From Flagellimonas meishanensis (GTDB taxonomy: Bacteria; Bacteroidota; Bacteroidia; Flavobacteriales; Flavobacteriaceae), in assembly GCF_019880545.1 (NCBI RefSeq), contig NZ_JAINVW010000003.1:248001-312000 (forward strand): 64,000 nucleotides of DNA. Reading direction: 5' to 3'. The notes beneath the pieces were generated by a model. That model was not told where the DNA came from and ran no database searches. It saw only the letters and a program-made list of their open reading frames with translations. Made by a program: the position numbers and the translations under genes. Below are positions 53,270-62,492 of this stretch, piece after piece. Each line of letters begins with the position of its first letter. Position 1 is the first letter of the stretch.

Positions 53270-55288
53270 TCATTCCATTTCGATCACATTTTTAGCGGCA
53301 AGATTTTCAACATGATGTTCCTCTTTGGGCACTAGTATGGTCACTCTTGTGCCTGTATTATCACCACTGTTCAAACTTTCAATTTTTAGTAGTTCTTCAT
53401 TCGAAAACTTTTCCAGACCCGCTATTCGCTTGGCCGTAATGGACATCCCTCTGGAGGGGCCCTCAGATCTGTTTTGATTGGATTTTGAATCAACACCCAC
53501 ACCATTATCCTCAATGATGCACTCTATAAATCTATCTTTATCATTAAACGAGATGGAAAGCTTTTTCGGTCCCTTTTTTGGCATTAATCCATGTATTATT
53601 GCATTTTCAACATAAGGTTGAATGAGCAGCATAGGAACTTGATGTTCATTTACATCCAATTTTTCATCAACCGTGATTTTGTAGTTGAACGAATTATCAA
53701 ATCGTAGGGATTCCAGGTCGAGATAGATTTGGAGCAAATCCAATTCCTCACGTAGTGAGAGATTTACGTTAATGGAACTTTCCAACACTTGACGAAGCAA
53801 TTTTGAGAATTTTGAAAGGTATTTTAGGGCATTTACCCTATCGTCCGAATTGATGAGATGTTGTATGGAGTTCAAGGAATTGAAAACAAAATGGGGATTC
53901 ATTTGTGCCCGCAGCATGCGCTTTTCCAATTCTACGTTCATTTCCTCGATGACTTCTTTTTGGGCAGAAATGAGCTCGTTCTTTTTCCGTAATGTTTCGT
54001 TGGATCTTTTCTTGCTTCGATACCTAAAATAAAGCAATCCAGCAGAAAAAAATAAAAGCAACGTGATGATAACAAGATACACAATGCGCTTATTGTTCAA
54101 TGAAAGTGTTGTGTTCAACAGAGCCAGTTGCAGCTCATTTTCCCTGATTTCCTTATCTTTTAAATAAACATTGTGCTGTACTTGTAGGTTCTGTATTTCT
54201 TTGATCTTGGTCTCATTTAAAAGACTATCCTTATAGGCCATCATTTGGTTCAGGTGATAAATGGACTTGGGAAATTGATTCGTTGCTTCATATATTTTGT
54301 AAGCGGTTTCATGCGCCCTGACCTTTTGGTCATAAGCACCCATACTTTCGAGGCCCTCAAGATTTTTGTTGGAATAGACCGTGGCTTCATCATATATCCT
54401 TTGTTGTAGCTTCAAATCGGCCAGATTGTTATAGGCATCGGCAATTTCCTGTTTTATGGATAGCTGCTGTGCCAGTTCCAATGATTTTTGAAGATATTCA
54501 TTGGCAAGCGACCATTGCTTTAATTTCAGATAACAATCGCCGATTCTTGAATAAATAGTGCATAGTATGATATTCTGATCGGTTTTTTGGTAGTAGGCAC
54601 TGGTTTGTAAAAATTTGTTTAGGGCCACTTCATATTCATCATTTTTGAAGTCTATCTCCGCTAGGTTATCCAGTATGTTATTTTCAAACGATTCACGATC
54701 ATCTCCTCGATACATTTCCAGGGCTTTGTTATAGCTTTCAATGGCCCTTTGTTGATCATCCATCAAATCATACAGAACCCCAAGGTTCAGATATGGGGCA
54801 GAAACATCCTGATCTAATTGTAAAGAATCAATAAGCTGGATTCTCTTTAGATAATAACTTTGGCTTTTTGGATAATCCCCGATGCGTTTGTAGACTATGC
54901 CCATGGCATTGTAAACGGAATTGCGCGTTTCAAAATCTCCATGTTCAATGGCCAGCTTGAGACACCGGTTTAAATAATCCAACGACTCTTCGTAACCTCC
55001 TGTCATTCCATGGGTAAGCCCCAGAGAATATAGTCCATTGATCTGTCCGTATACAAAGCCAGTTTCCTCAGATTTTTCCAAACTTCGGGAAAGATAATCT
55101 AGAGCCTTTTCCCTGTCGTGCGAACGGAGGCGTTGGCCCAAAAACCGCAAAATATTGACTTCTGTGGTGTCCGTTGCTGTTTTTAATAGGTTCTGAAGGC
55201 TGTCAATTTCCTTGGTTTGCCCTAGGGACCGTTCAATGGAAACAAAGGATAGAAGCAAAAAAATTGGTAACGAAAATCGGTATCCCAT
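53270..55288 (-). CDS. TPR-containing LytS/YehU-type sensor histidine kinase
   Basis: A 672-residue protein with a signal peptide (PIFLLLSFVSIERSLGQ), about seven TPR repeats (e.g. RRIGDYPKSQSYY-like YKRIGDYPKSQSYYLKR, and NNLADLKLQQRIYDEATVYS), and a membrane span near residues 395-415. The His kinase (PF06580 type) follows with RAQMNPHFVFNSLNSIQHLI (His about 465) and the ATP site MLLIQPYVENAIIHGLMP. No LytTR response regulator is adjacent, so it is an orphan here. TPRs plus a kinase are common in this phylum, but the stimulus is unknown. Confidence 0.9.
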   Translation of the reverse strand: MGYRFSLPIFLLLSFVSIERSLGQTKEIDSLQNLLKTATDTTEVNILRFLGQRLRSHDREKALDYLSRSLEKSEETGFVYGQINGLYSLGLTHGMTGGYEESLDYLNRCLKLAIEHGDFETRNSVYNAMGIVYKRIGDYPKSQSYYLKRIQLIDSLQLDQDVSAPYLNLGVLYDLMDDQQRAIESYNKALEMYRGDDRESFENNILDNLAEIDFKNDEYEVALNKFLQTSAYYQKTDQNIILCTIYSRIGDCYLKLKQWSLANEYLQKSLELAQQLSIKQEIADAYNNLADLKLQQRIYDEATVYSNKNLEGLESMGAYDQKVRAHETAYKIYEATNQFPKSIYHLNQMMAYKDSLLNETKIKEIQNLQVQHNVYLKDKEIRENELQLALLNTTLSLNNKRIVYLVIITLLLFFSAGLLYFRYRSKKRSNETLRKKNELISAQKEVIEEMNVELEKRMLRAQMNPHFVFNSLNSIQHLINSDDRVNALKYLSKFSKLLRQVLESSINVNLSLREELDLLQIYLDLESLRFDNSFNYKITVDEKLDVNEHQVPMLLIQPYVENAIIHGLMPKKGPKKLSISFNDKDRFIECIIEDNGVGVDSKSNQNRSEGPSRGMSITAKRIAGLEKFSNEELLKIESLNSGDNTGTRVTILVPKEEHHVENLAAKNVIEME

Positions 55289-55444
55289 TTTGTTTGAAAA
55301 GATAAGAAAACCTCAACAAATTATAATTAAGCCTTTGAAACTATCACTTTTTCGAAAAATAACTGATATCCGAAACGGGGTTGTTCCTATAAAAGAATAA
55401 AGCCACTCCCTAGCTGAAATGATTGGGAGGCCATAGTGCCAAAA

Positions 55445-56449
55445 CTAACCTTTCTCCACCAACTTCCCGTCGGGATAGAGCGCAAAACGTCCCCTTTCCT
55501 TCTCATGGACGTTGTCTGGGTAGGGCCAGGGCCATCCACCAAATTGGGTCAACCGATACTCTTCCATGGCCTGATGGATTTCCTGTTCCGTGTTCATGAC
55601 AAAAGGCCCATATTTGGCCACGGGTTCGTCAATGGGTTTGCCCTGCAGCAGCAGAAAATGCGCTTTGGACCCCCCAATAGTTATGGAAGTTTCTTGCGAC
55701 GCATCCAGCGAGACCCCAAAATTGGGGTTTACCTTTCTGTCACCAAAGTGTATTTCGGAACCTTCATAAAAATATAGGGTGCGCGTTACCTTCGAATCTG
55801 CTTTGGGAAGAACGTACACGGTGTTTGGGTCTACATGGATATTCCAAATGGCGACTTCGTTTTCTTTCTGTGCGGCCCAGGAATCGGGAGCAGGGGAGGT
55901 GGCCCATGTGCCCTTGTAATTTCCGGCGATCACCTTTATTTGCGCATTTTCTTCCTCGACGTAAGGGATATCCTCATGCCACAACATCTTGAAATGCGGT
56001 GCGGCAAACTTGCTTTTTTTGGGAAGATTGAGCCATATCTGGAACAATTCGAGTGGATTGTCCTTATCGTCATTGAGCAAAGGGAACATTTCCGAATGCT
56101 GCACGCCATTACCAGCGGTCATCCATTGCACATCTCCCTCACCAAACCTTCCTGCGGCGCCCAAAGAATCAGAATGATCACAGTACCCCTTGTTCACAAT
56201 GGTAACGGTCTCAAAACCACGGTGGGGGTGGTATGGGAACCCAGGGATGGTCTGGCCGTGGTACATTCGCCATTTTTGACTGGGATTAAAATCATTCCCC
56301 AAACTACGGCTCTTTAGCAGCTCCGGGTCCGGGCCCATATTGCCATTTCCGTTTGGATAATGATCCAGATGGTACACACAGAACAAAAATGGGTCTTGGG
56401 TCTGCCAAGGGAATCCAAGTGGAAAAGTTTGAAGCACGGTACTTGCCAT
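55445..56449 (-). CDS. Pirin family protein
   Basis: A bicupin of 334 residues with PYHPHRGFETVTIVNKGYCD, where His/Glu form the metal site. GDVQWMTAGNGVQHSEMFP is the second set. Family members are quercetin-2,3-dioxygenase-like or regulatory iron proteins. The product here is longer than many (about 290) owing to an extended C-terminus, GRFALYPDGKL. It is 3 nt downstream of the lipocalin-VOC gene on the same strand. Confidence 0.93.
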   Translation of the reverse strand: MASTVLQTFPLGFPWQTQDPFLFCVYHLDHYPNGNGNMGPDPELLKSRSLGNDFNPSQKWRMYHGQTIPGFPYHPHRGFETVTIVNKGYCDHSDSLGAAGRFGEGDVQWMTAGNGVQHSEMFPLLNDDKDNPLELFQIWLNLPKKSKFAAPHFKMLWHEDIPYVEEENAQIKVIAGNYKGTWATSPAPDSWAAQKENEVAIWNIHVDPNTVYVLPKADSKVTRTLYFYEGSEIHFGDRKVNPNFGVSLDASQETSITIGGSKAHFLLLQGKPIDEPVAKYGPFVMNTEQEIHQAMEEYRLTQFGGWPWPYPDNVHEKERGRFALYPDGKLVEKG

Positions 56450-56452
56450 AAT

Positions 56453-57337
56453 TTAGTGTTTTGCATCATTTATTTCAATCCAATATCCTTCAGGATCCTG
56501 GATATAGATTTGTTTGACCCCATCGGGCCTACGATCTGAAATTGAATTCTTGTTGCCGGGCCAATCGTAAAAATCAACACCCTTAGCCATTACATGTTCG
56601 GTAAAACCTTCGAGGTTTTGGGTGGACAGACAAAGATGGATGTTTTTGTCCTTTTTGAATTCGATTCCTTCTTTTTCGATTAAGTGCAGTTGAGTGCCAT
56701 TGTTCATTTGAAACCAACGATAGCCAGGAGCAAAATTGGGAGCTGGGATTTCGGTCAAACTGAATACATCACGATAAAAATCTCCTGTTTTTTCCAAATT
56801 GGCGACCAAAATGGCATAATGGTCAAATTGAAATTCAAAGAAGGGTTCTTCGGAAAGAAACTGGGTTTTTAAATAGGTTTGCTCCCAAGTACCATCCTTA
56901 TAACTCCCTACTATAAAATTATAGGTACTATCATCCACGTATTCCCAATAATCCGTAATTGTGGACTCCCCATAGTCATATACATACATTATGTCCTTAC
57001 CCTTACTTTTAACGGTACCTTCAGTCACTCCGCCAAAAACATCAAATTCCCAAAATTTGACGCTATTGGTTTGAGGGTCAAACTTGCGAATACCATGATT
57101 TCTGGGACCAAAAGTAGTTTGGGCCCTATCGGTGAATCCTTCCGATTCAGCAATAATCAAGGTACTGTCCAAACTGTATCTGAAGCTTGTTTCCTGTTTA
57201 AACTTCGTGCCATCACCCCATTCGCCCTCTGCTTTCCAGGTTTTTCCCATCAAATGGTCAAAAATGGCCAATCTGTCTTGCTGTGCACTGAGGGTCAGAA
57301 AAATCAGTCCAAAAATCAACGCCAGGTACATTTTCAT
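56453..57337 (-). CDS. Secreted lipocalin-like/VOC (glyoxalase) fusion protein
   Basis: I chose ATG 57337, giving MKMYLALIFGLIFLTLSAQQ, a clear signal peptide; an upstream in-frame ATG (57406) would overlap the M20 gene. The mature protein has two parts. Residues about 25-170 form a beta-rich domain (GKTWKAEGEWGDGTKFKQET, MYVYDYGESTITDYW) resembling DUF1579/lipocalin-like folds. Residues about 180-290 form a VOC domain (FEFQFDHYAILVANLEKTGD, YIQDPEGYWIEINDA with the Glu ligand). It is probably periplasmic; substrate unknown. The next gene downstream, pirin, lies 3 nt away. Confidence 0.82.
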   Translation of the reverse strand: MKMYLALIFGLIFLTLSAQQDRLAIFDHLMGKTWKAEGEWGDGTKFKQETSFRYSLDSTLIIAESEGFTDRAQTTFGPRNHGIRKFDPQTNSVKFWEFDVFGGVTEGTVKSKGKDIMYVYDYGESTITDYWEYVDDSTYNFIVGSYKDGTWEQTYLKTQFLSEEPFFEFQFDHYAILVANLEKTGDFYRDVFSLTEIPAPNFAPGYRWFQMNNGTQLHLIEKEGIEFKKDKNIHLCLSTQNLEGFTEHVMAKGVDFYDWPGNKNSISDRRPDGVKQIYIQDPEGYWIEINDAKH

Positions 57338-57374
57338 TGGAATAGGTGGTCTTTTGTATTTTAAATTAATTGAT

Positions 57375-58802
57375 TTAATTGTCTCCAATAGGAGGTGGAC
57401 CGTCAATCATGGCCTCATACTTTTCATCACCTTTTCGGGTCTTGTATTCTTCCTTCACTTTTTCCACCAACTTTGGATTTTCAAAAAGATCCAGCATGGT
57501 CATGCTCATGGCCTTTGCGGCATATACCATACCCTTGTGCCCAATACTCATTCCTCCGCAGGCGACAACCGCCCAGGAGTGCCATGGTGTGTCTTTTGGG
57601 GCAACGGTTACGCTAAGGTTGATGTTGGGCACATTCCAACTCACATCGCCCACATCGGTAGATCCCCCACCGGGCAGGTCCTCAGTTTCGCGTAAGGGCT
57701 CTATTTTGCTGTCCATCCCCACTTCTGGCTTTCCGGTGGCTTTTTGAATGGCTTTTCCGAAGGCCAACTCTTCCTCGGTATAGGAAATTGGGCCCAATAG
57801 TTCCAAATTGTTCTGCATGATCTCACCTCCGGAGCGATTCACCAAGGTCTCATAAATTCCGGACACCAATGAGATTTTGTAATCGACATTGGCCATGATC
57901 GCGGCACCTTCAGCCATTTTTTTCACTTGTTCATAGGTGGGCAGCATTACCTTCCGTTTGGGATCACGGACCCTGACCCAAATTTTGGAATAGTCCGGTA
58001 CCACATTCACCACTTGCCCGCCATCTTGGATATGATAGTGTATGCGGGAGGAGGGTCTAATGTGCTCACGATAGTAGTTAATGCCCGTAGTATAAAGTTC
58101 CAATGCATCCGAGGCACTTCGTCCGTTCCATGGATCTGCGGAAGCGTGTGCTGCCTGACCATAGAATTCCACGATAAAATCAATCAAAGAAAGGCCACTT
58201 TGCACATCGGCTTCAATATTAGCCCCAGGATGCCAACTTACGTTTACATCAACATCATCCCAAAGCCCAGCTTGGACCATCCACACCTTGGCGAAATATT
58301 TCTCTTCCGCAGGTGTACCCAAAAACTTGACTGTCCCTTTTATTTTCCCAGCCTCAATCTGTTCTTTTATGGCAATTGCTGCCCCCAAACTGGCCGCTCC
58401 GAACATATTGTGGCCACAACCATGCCCAGGCGCACCATCCACCCTCGGGTCTTTTACCGGCACCGTATTTTGGGACAAGCCTGGAAGGGCGTCAAATTCG
58501 CCTAAAATACTTATCACTGGTTTTCCAGAACCGTAGGTGGCAGTAAATGCTGTTGGGATGTTGGCTACTCCACGGGTGACCATGAGCCCATTTTTTTCTG
58601 CATATTCCGCCAGGACCTCGGCAGATTTTGATTCGTTGAAAGCAGTTTCCGCCAATGCCCATATGGAATCACTGATACGGATCAGGTTGTCTTTGTGGGA
58701 TTCCACAGCAGCGATTACGGCTTTTTTGTTTGAACTCAGTTTTTGTGCATGCATTGACAAGGATATAGAACACAAAACAAGCAGAAGGGCAATTCTTTTC
58801 AT
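57375..58802 (-). CDS. Secreted M20-family amidohydrolase (AbgB-like)
   Basis: A metallopeptidase-type hydrolase with a signal peptide (LLLVLCSISLSMHAQ, ATG 58802). An earlier in-frame ATG at 58829 is possible but would precede the signal. Motifs are ISILGEFDALPGLSQN, GAPGHGCGHNMFGAASLGAA, VSWHPGANIEADVQSGLS and GGGSTDVGDVSWNVP. The family includes p-aminobenzoyl-glutamate and other amino-acyl amidohydrolases, so the substrate is unknown. It probably acts outside the cytoplasm. The 37-nt gap to the VOC gene suggests they share a transcript. Confidence 0.92.
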   Translation of the reverse strand: MKRIALLLVLCSISLSMHAQKLSSNKKAVIAAVESHKDNLIRISDSIWALAETAFNESKSAEVLAEYAEKNGLMVTRGVANIPTAFTATYGSGKPVISILGEFDALPGLSQNTVPVKDPRVDGAPGHGCGHNMFGAASLGAAIAIKEQIEAGKIKGTVKFLGTPAEEKYFAKVWMVQAGLWDDVDVNVSWHPGANIEADVQSGLSLIDFIVEFYGQAAHASADPWNGRSASDALELYTTGINYYREHIRPSSRIHYHIQDGGQVVNVVPDYSKIWVRVRDPKRKVMLPTYEQVKKMAEGAAIMANVDYKISLVSGIYETLVNRSGGEIMQNNLELLGPISYTEEELAFGKAIQKATGKPEVGMDSKIEPLRETEDLPGGGSTDVGDVSWNVPNINLSVTVAPKDTPWHSWAVVACGGMSIGHKGMVYAAKAMSMTMLDLFENPKLVEKVKEEYKTRKGDEKYEAMIDGPPPIGDN

Positions 58803-58915
58803 TATAATAATGTTTGAGTTAGTTGGCATTTGTTAAAAATGCGGTTTGTTGGTTTAACGGGTCACCATTGTCCAATCGGACTTTTTTTGACAATCCTAAA
58901 AATACTGAAAATGCA

Positions 58916-60226
58916 TCAACCAACCGCCTCTTTGTAAACTTTTAAACATCGCTCCCGGGCTTCTTTGTGATCCACCATCTTTGAGGGGTATGAAGGGTCA
59001 TTAAATTCGGGCACCCATTTTTGGATGTACTTCTTTTCCTTGTCAAACTTGTCCACTTGTGTCATGGGGTTGAATATGCGAAAGTACGGGGCCGCATCCA
59101 CACCACTCCCGGCTGCCCATTGCCAATTGCCCACATTGCTTGCCATTTCATAGTCCAGCAATTTTTCAGCAAAATAGGCTTCCCCCCATCGCCAGTCGAT
59201 CAGCAAATGTTTGCAAAGAAAGCTTGCTACCAGCATGCGGACCCGATTGTGCATATACCCGGTCTTGTTTAGTTCCCGCATGCCCGCATCTACCAACAAA
59301 TACCCCGTTTCCCCTTCTTTCCAACGCTCAAACTCCTCTTCGTTGTTTCTCCATTCAATCCGATCATATTTGGGTCTAAAAGCCTCATTAACGGTGTTCG
59401 GATAGTGCCATAGTATTTGCATGAAGAATTCCCTCCAAATCAACTCGTTCCAAAACACCTCGTTTTTTTCTTCAATGGCTTTTTTTACCATTTTTCGGAT
59501 GGATACCGTACCAAACCTAAGATGGGGCCCCAAGTGCGAAGTCCCGTACTCCTTAGCCGGATAGTCACGGGTATCTTCGTAATTTTTGATGAGGGTAGGG
59601 GTAACCTTGTAATCGGGCACCTCAATTTTTGATGGGGAAAATCCAATATCCTTAAGCTGCAACGACGGCAACCCTTTCTTTTTTAGCAATTTACCAAAGT
59701 TGGAACGGGTATCATACACTAGCAAATCGACGGAAGGTTTAAAATTCTCCTTCCACCGATTCATATAGGGCGTATAAACCACATAGGGGTCACCATCGCT
59801 TTTGACCACTTCGTCCTTTTCGAAAATTACCTGGTCCTTGAAAGTTTTAAAAGCTATGCCATTTTCCTCAAGGGCGGATTTGATCTCAGAGTCCCTTTCC
59901 TTGGCATATGGCTCATAATCGTGGTTGGTGTAAACAGTTTTTATTTGGTATTCCCCAAGCAGTTTTTCAAAAATAACGACAGGTTTGCCATGGTATATGC
60001 CAATGCCACTGCCAAAATCGTTACGGAGTTCCTTGTCCATTTTGGTCAATTGGCGATGTAGAAACGTGACACGGGCATCATCTTTGGGCAATTTTTTTAG
60101 AATGTCTGTATCAAAAATGAAAATGGGCAGCACGGGATGCCCACTCTGAAGGGCTTGATACAAACCGACATTGTCTTCCAAACGAAGGTCTCTGCGAAAC
60201 CAAAAAATGGAGATCCTTTCCTTCAT
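58916..60226 (-). CDS. phrB: Deoxyribodipyrimidine photolyase (cryptochrome/photolyase family)
   Basis: A 436-residue class I photolyase. The N-terminal antenna domain begins FWFRRDLRLEDNVGLYQAL. The FAD domain has WRNNEEEFERWKEGETGYL, GYMHNRVRMLVASFLCKHLL, WRWGEAYFAEKLLDYEMASN and WQWAAGSGVDAAPYFRIFNP. It repairs UV cyclobutane dimers with light. It overlaps the SDR gene by 4 nt and is last in a minus-strand SRPBCC-SDR-photolyase group whose promoter is at 61432-61459. Confidence 0.95.
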   Translation of the reverse strand: MKERISIFWFRRDLRLEDNVGLYQALQSGHPVLPIFIFDTDILKKLPKDDARVTFLHRQLTKMDKELRNDFGSGIGIYHGKPVVIFEKLLGEYQIKTVYTNHDYEPYAKERDSEIKSALEENGIAFKTFKDQVIFEKDEVVKSDGDPYVVYTPYMNRWKENFKPSVDLLVYDTRSNFGKLLKKKGLPSLQLKDIGFSPSKIEVPDYKVTPTLIKNYEDTRDYPAKEYGTSHLGPHLRFGTVSIRKMVKKAIEEKNEVFWNELIWREFFMQILWHYPNTVNEAFRPKYDRIEWRNNEEEFERWKEGETGYLLVDAGMRELNKTGYMHNRVRMLVASFLCKHLLIDWRWGEAYFAEKLLDYEMASNVGNWQWAAGSGVDAAPYFRIFNPMTQVDKFDKEKKYIQKWVPEFNDPSYPSKMVDHKEARERCLKVYKEAVG

Positions 60227-60918
60227 GAGTTGGTGTTTAAAGCTGACATTCCACCATCAATGCTGAAGACCTGCCCTGTGATCCAGGAATTTTCCGCATC
60301 CAATAAAAATAGGGCCATATTAGCAATATCCGTTGCTGAGCCAACACGCTTTAAAGGATGTCGCTGGGCCATTTGCTCCCGTTTTTTTTCGTTGTTGAGC
60401 AAACGCTCGGATAAGGGGGTGTCCACAAGCGAAGGTGCAATGACATTTACCCTGACTTTTGGCGCATATTCTGCCGCAAGGGCCTTGGCAAAGCCCTCCA
60501 CAGCTCCCTTGGCAGCAGAAACACTGGTGTGGAACGACATTCCGGTGTCTACAGCAACAGTGCTGAAGAATACCATACTGGCCCCATCGGCCATTCTTTC
60601 CATTACGGATTTAACCACATTTACCAGAGCAAAAAAGTTGATTTCCATGTCGTTTCTGAAGGCGTTCAGGTCCAACATCTTCAAGGGTTTTAGATTGATG
60701 CTGCCAGGACAAAATACAAAACCGTGGATTTCCTCGGGGATGTTCTTTTGGCCAATGTCATCGGCCAAAACATCGAAAGGAATATGGGTGGCGCCTACGT
60801 TTGAAAGACCTTCCGAGCTTCTGGAGGCAATGTATACATGATGTTTTCCAGTCAGTTTCTTAGCAATTTCTAGGCCAATGCCATAGGAACCACCAATGAG
60901 TAAAATGTTTTTTTTCAT
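60223..60918 (-). CDS. Short-chain dehydrogenase/reductase
   Basis: A 231-residue classical SDR: LLIGGSYGIGLEIAKKLTG (NAD(P) motif), VFFSTVAVDTGMSFHTSVSA with an SVSAAKG segment in the Tyr-x3-Lys region, and VINPSLVDTPLSE-like NVIAPSLVDTPLSERLL. The usual catalytic Tyr is not obvious: HTSVSAAKGAVEG has a Ser four residues before Lys, so activity may differ. It is commonly found next to photolyase and SRPBCC genes. It starts 1 nt after the SRPBCC stop. Confidence 0.9.
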   Translation of the reverse strand: MKKNILLIGGSYGIGLEIAKKLTGKHHVYIASRSSEGLSNVGATHIPFDVLADDIGQKNIPEEIHGFVFCPGSINLKPLKMLDLNAFRNDMEINFFALVNVVKSVMERMADGASMVFFSTVAVDTGMSFHTSVSAAKGAVEGFAKALAAEYAPKVRVNVIAPSLVDTPLSERLLNNEKKREQMAQRHPLKRVGSATDIANMALFLLDAENSWITGQVFSIDGGMSALNTNS

Positions 60919-60919
60919 T

Positions 60920-61417
60920 TTAAAATGCGACCAATTCTATAGTACTTTTTTCTCCTTCCACTTTGCCAAAAAGGGCATTCAGTTTTTGCTCCCGGTACTC
61001 AAAGATTTTCCTCAATTGCGATTTCACCAGAAAAGGATGTGCCATTTGCCCAAGGATACCCAAAGGCAACTTATAATCAATTATGTCTTCCATTTTCACG
61101 CCCTGCGCAACTTCTTCCAGGAAATGTTTGTGGTGCCAAAGGGCATAGGGGCCAAAACGTTGTTCATCCACAAAATAGGAACCTTCCACTACGTGGGTTA
61201 TCTCCGTGACCCATTTGGTGGAATAGAATGGAAATGGTTTCACCCGGTATTGAATGATCTGGCCGGGGTACATTTTTCGGTCGGATCCTGATATAATGTC
61301 AAATCCCATGTGATCTGGGGTGATGGTTTTCAGATTCTTTGGACTGGATAAGAAATCCCAAGCTTCTTTTTTGGATATGGGTAAAATCTGGGTTGCTCTT
61401 AATTGATATAGTCTCAT
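60920..61417 (-). CDS. SRPBCC family protein
   Basis: A 165-residue START-like protein with QLRATQILPISKKEAWDFLS and PYALWHHKHFLEEVAQGVKM. It is the standard form of a small ligand-binding or cyclase-like SRPBCC protein paired with SDR and photolyase genes in this phylum. It is the first gene of the minus-strand group. Its ATG (61417) lies about 15 nt downstream of a good promoter box. Ligand unknown. Confidence 0.9.
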   Translation of the reverse strand: MRLYQLRATQILPISKKEAWDFLSSPKNLKTITPDHMGFDIISGSDRKMYPGQIIQYRVKPFPFYSTKWVTEITHVVEGSYFVDEQRFGPYALWHHKHFLEEVAQGVKMEDIIDYKLPLGILGQMAHPFLVKSQLRKIFEYREQKLNALFGKVEGEKSTIELVAF

Positions 61418-61431
61418 TCAACAGGTTTTCA

Positions 61432-61459
61432 CAAAGATACAATCAATTTGTTTAATCAA
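61432..61459 (-). promoter_or_regulatory. Promoter of the SRPBCC-SDR-photolyase group
   Basis: On the minus strand TTG (61457-61459) is followed after 17 nt by TATCTTTG (61432-61439), matching both Bacteroidetes elements. Transcription would begin near 61425, giving a leader of only about 8 nt before the ATG at 61417. Confidence 0.6.
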
Positions 61460-61557
61460 AAATTAAAAAAGTTAAACAAAACTAAATATCACCAAGCGAG
61501 ATTTCATGTGGACGTTCTTTTAAGGCTTTCTTAACAAACGGGGCAAGGCATTATATT

Positions 61558-61565
61558 TAGATTTG
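61558..61565 (+). promoter_or_regulatory. Putative promoter box of the DUF2911 gene
   Basis: TAGATTTG matches TAnnTTTG. It lies 34 nt before the ATG at 61600, giving a short leader. The -33 position holds only TTA/TTC-like sequence, so support is partial. Confidence 0.45.
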
Positions 61566-61599
61566 CTGCATACGTAACATTGTTTAAAAACACTATCCT

Positions 61600-62442
61600 A
61601 TGAAAAAATTAGTATTATTTGTTTTCGTGGCCTTGCTGACCGTCTCCCTGGAGGCCCAATTGCAAACACCACAGCCCAGCCCTTCTTCAACATTGAAACA
61701 GACCGTAGGTCTTACCGATGTTGTTGTGGAATACTCAAGGCCTTCCATGAGGGGCAGGACCATTTTTGGTGACCTAGTACCTTATGATGCCCTATGGAGA
61801 ACTGGAGCCAATAAGAACACGACCGTCACTTTTAGTGATGATATTGTTGTGGGTGGAAAAGAGGTCAAGGCTGGTTCTTATGCCATTTTTGCCAAACCAG
61901 GCGAGGCGGTTTGGGAAATTACCTTTTATTCTGACACCAATAACTGGGGAACACCGAGAAACTGGGATGCTTCAAAGGTTGCTGCGGTTGTAAAGACAGA
62001 GGTTCAGGAAATGCCCATGCCTGTTGAAACCTTTACCATTACCATTGATGATTTGCACAATAATGGAGCGACCTTGGGCATACTTTGGGAGAACACTTAT
62101 GTTGGTGTAAAATTTGAAGTCCCCACCATGGCAAAGGCAAGTAAAAGCATTGAGGCCGTTATGGCGGGTCCAAGTGCCAATGATTATTTTGCTTCTGCTT
62201 CCTATTACTTTGCTGAAGAGCAGGATATGGAAAAAGCGAAGGAATGGATTGACAAAGCTGTCGCCTTGAATGAAAACGGTTTTTGGATGATGCGCCTACA
62301 ATCCCTTATCTATGCAAAAATGGGGGACAAAAAAGGAGCCATTGAAGCTGCAAAACGCTCCATGGCCGTTGCTGAGGAAGCCGGTAATTCCGATTACGTG
62401 AAAATGAACAAAGACTCTCTTAAAGAGTGGGGCGCCATGTAA
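61600..62442 (+). CDS. DUF2911 family protein with a TPR-like tail
   Basis: A secreted 280-residue protein with a signal peptide ending SLEAQ and a DUF2911 core: VEYSRPSMRGRTIFGDLVPY, WRTGANKNTTVTFSDDI and GVKFEVPTM. The last 80 residues are TPR-like helices (ASYYFAEEQDMEKAKEWIDK). Function unknown; many Bacteroidetes genomes carry several copies. It ends at the bidirectional hairpin 62462-62492. Confidence 0.92.
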   Translation: MKKLVLFVFVALLTVSLEAQLQTPQPSPSSTLKQTVGLTDVVVEYSRPSMRGRTIFGDLVPYDALWRTGANKNTTVTFSDDIVVGGKEVKAGSYAIFAKPGEAVWEITFYSDTNNWGTPRNWDASKVAAVVKTEVQEMPMPVETFTITIDDLHNNGATLGILWENTYVGVKFEVPTMAKASKSIEAVMAGPSANDYFASASYYFAEEQDMEKAKEWIDKAVALNENGFWMMRLQSLIYAKMGDKKGAIEAAKRSMAVAEEAGNSDYVKMNKDSLKEWGAM

Positions 62443-62461
62443 GCTTCCCAATTTTGAAAGC

Positions 62462-62492
62462 AAAAAAGCCCGCTTATTCAGTGGGCTTTTTT
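62462..62492. terminator. Bidirectional terminator between DUF2911 and symporter genes
   Basis: AAAAAAGCCC (62462-62471) pairs with GGGCTTTTTT (62483-62492). Inner G-T and C-G pairs extend the stem to 12 bp around a 7-nt loop. T-runs on both strands let it serve both convergent genes. On the minus strand it overlaps the last bases of the symporter stop codon (62491-62493). Confidence 0.9.

Noticed and set aside
58860-58900. A small hairpin GTCC-AATC-GGAC followed by T7 on the plus strand
   Set aside because: It is terminator-like but no plus-strand gene ends there, and the stem is only 4 bp.
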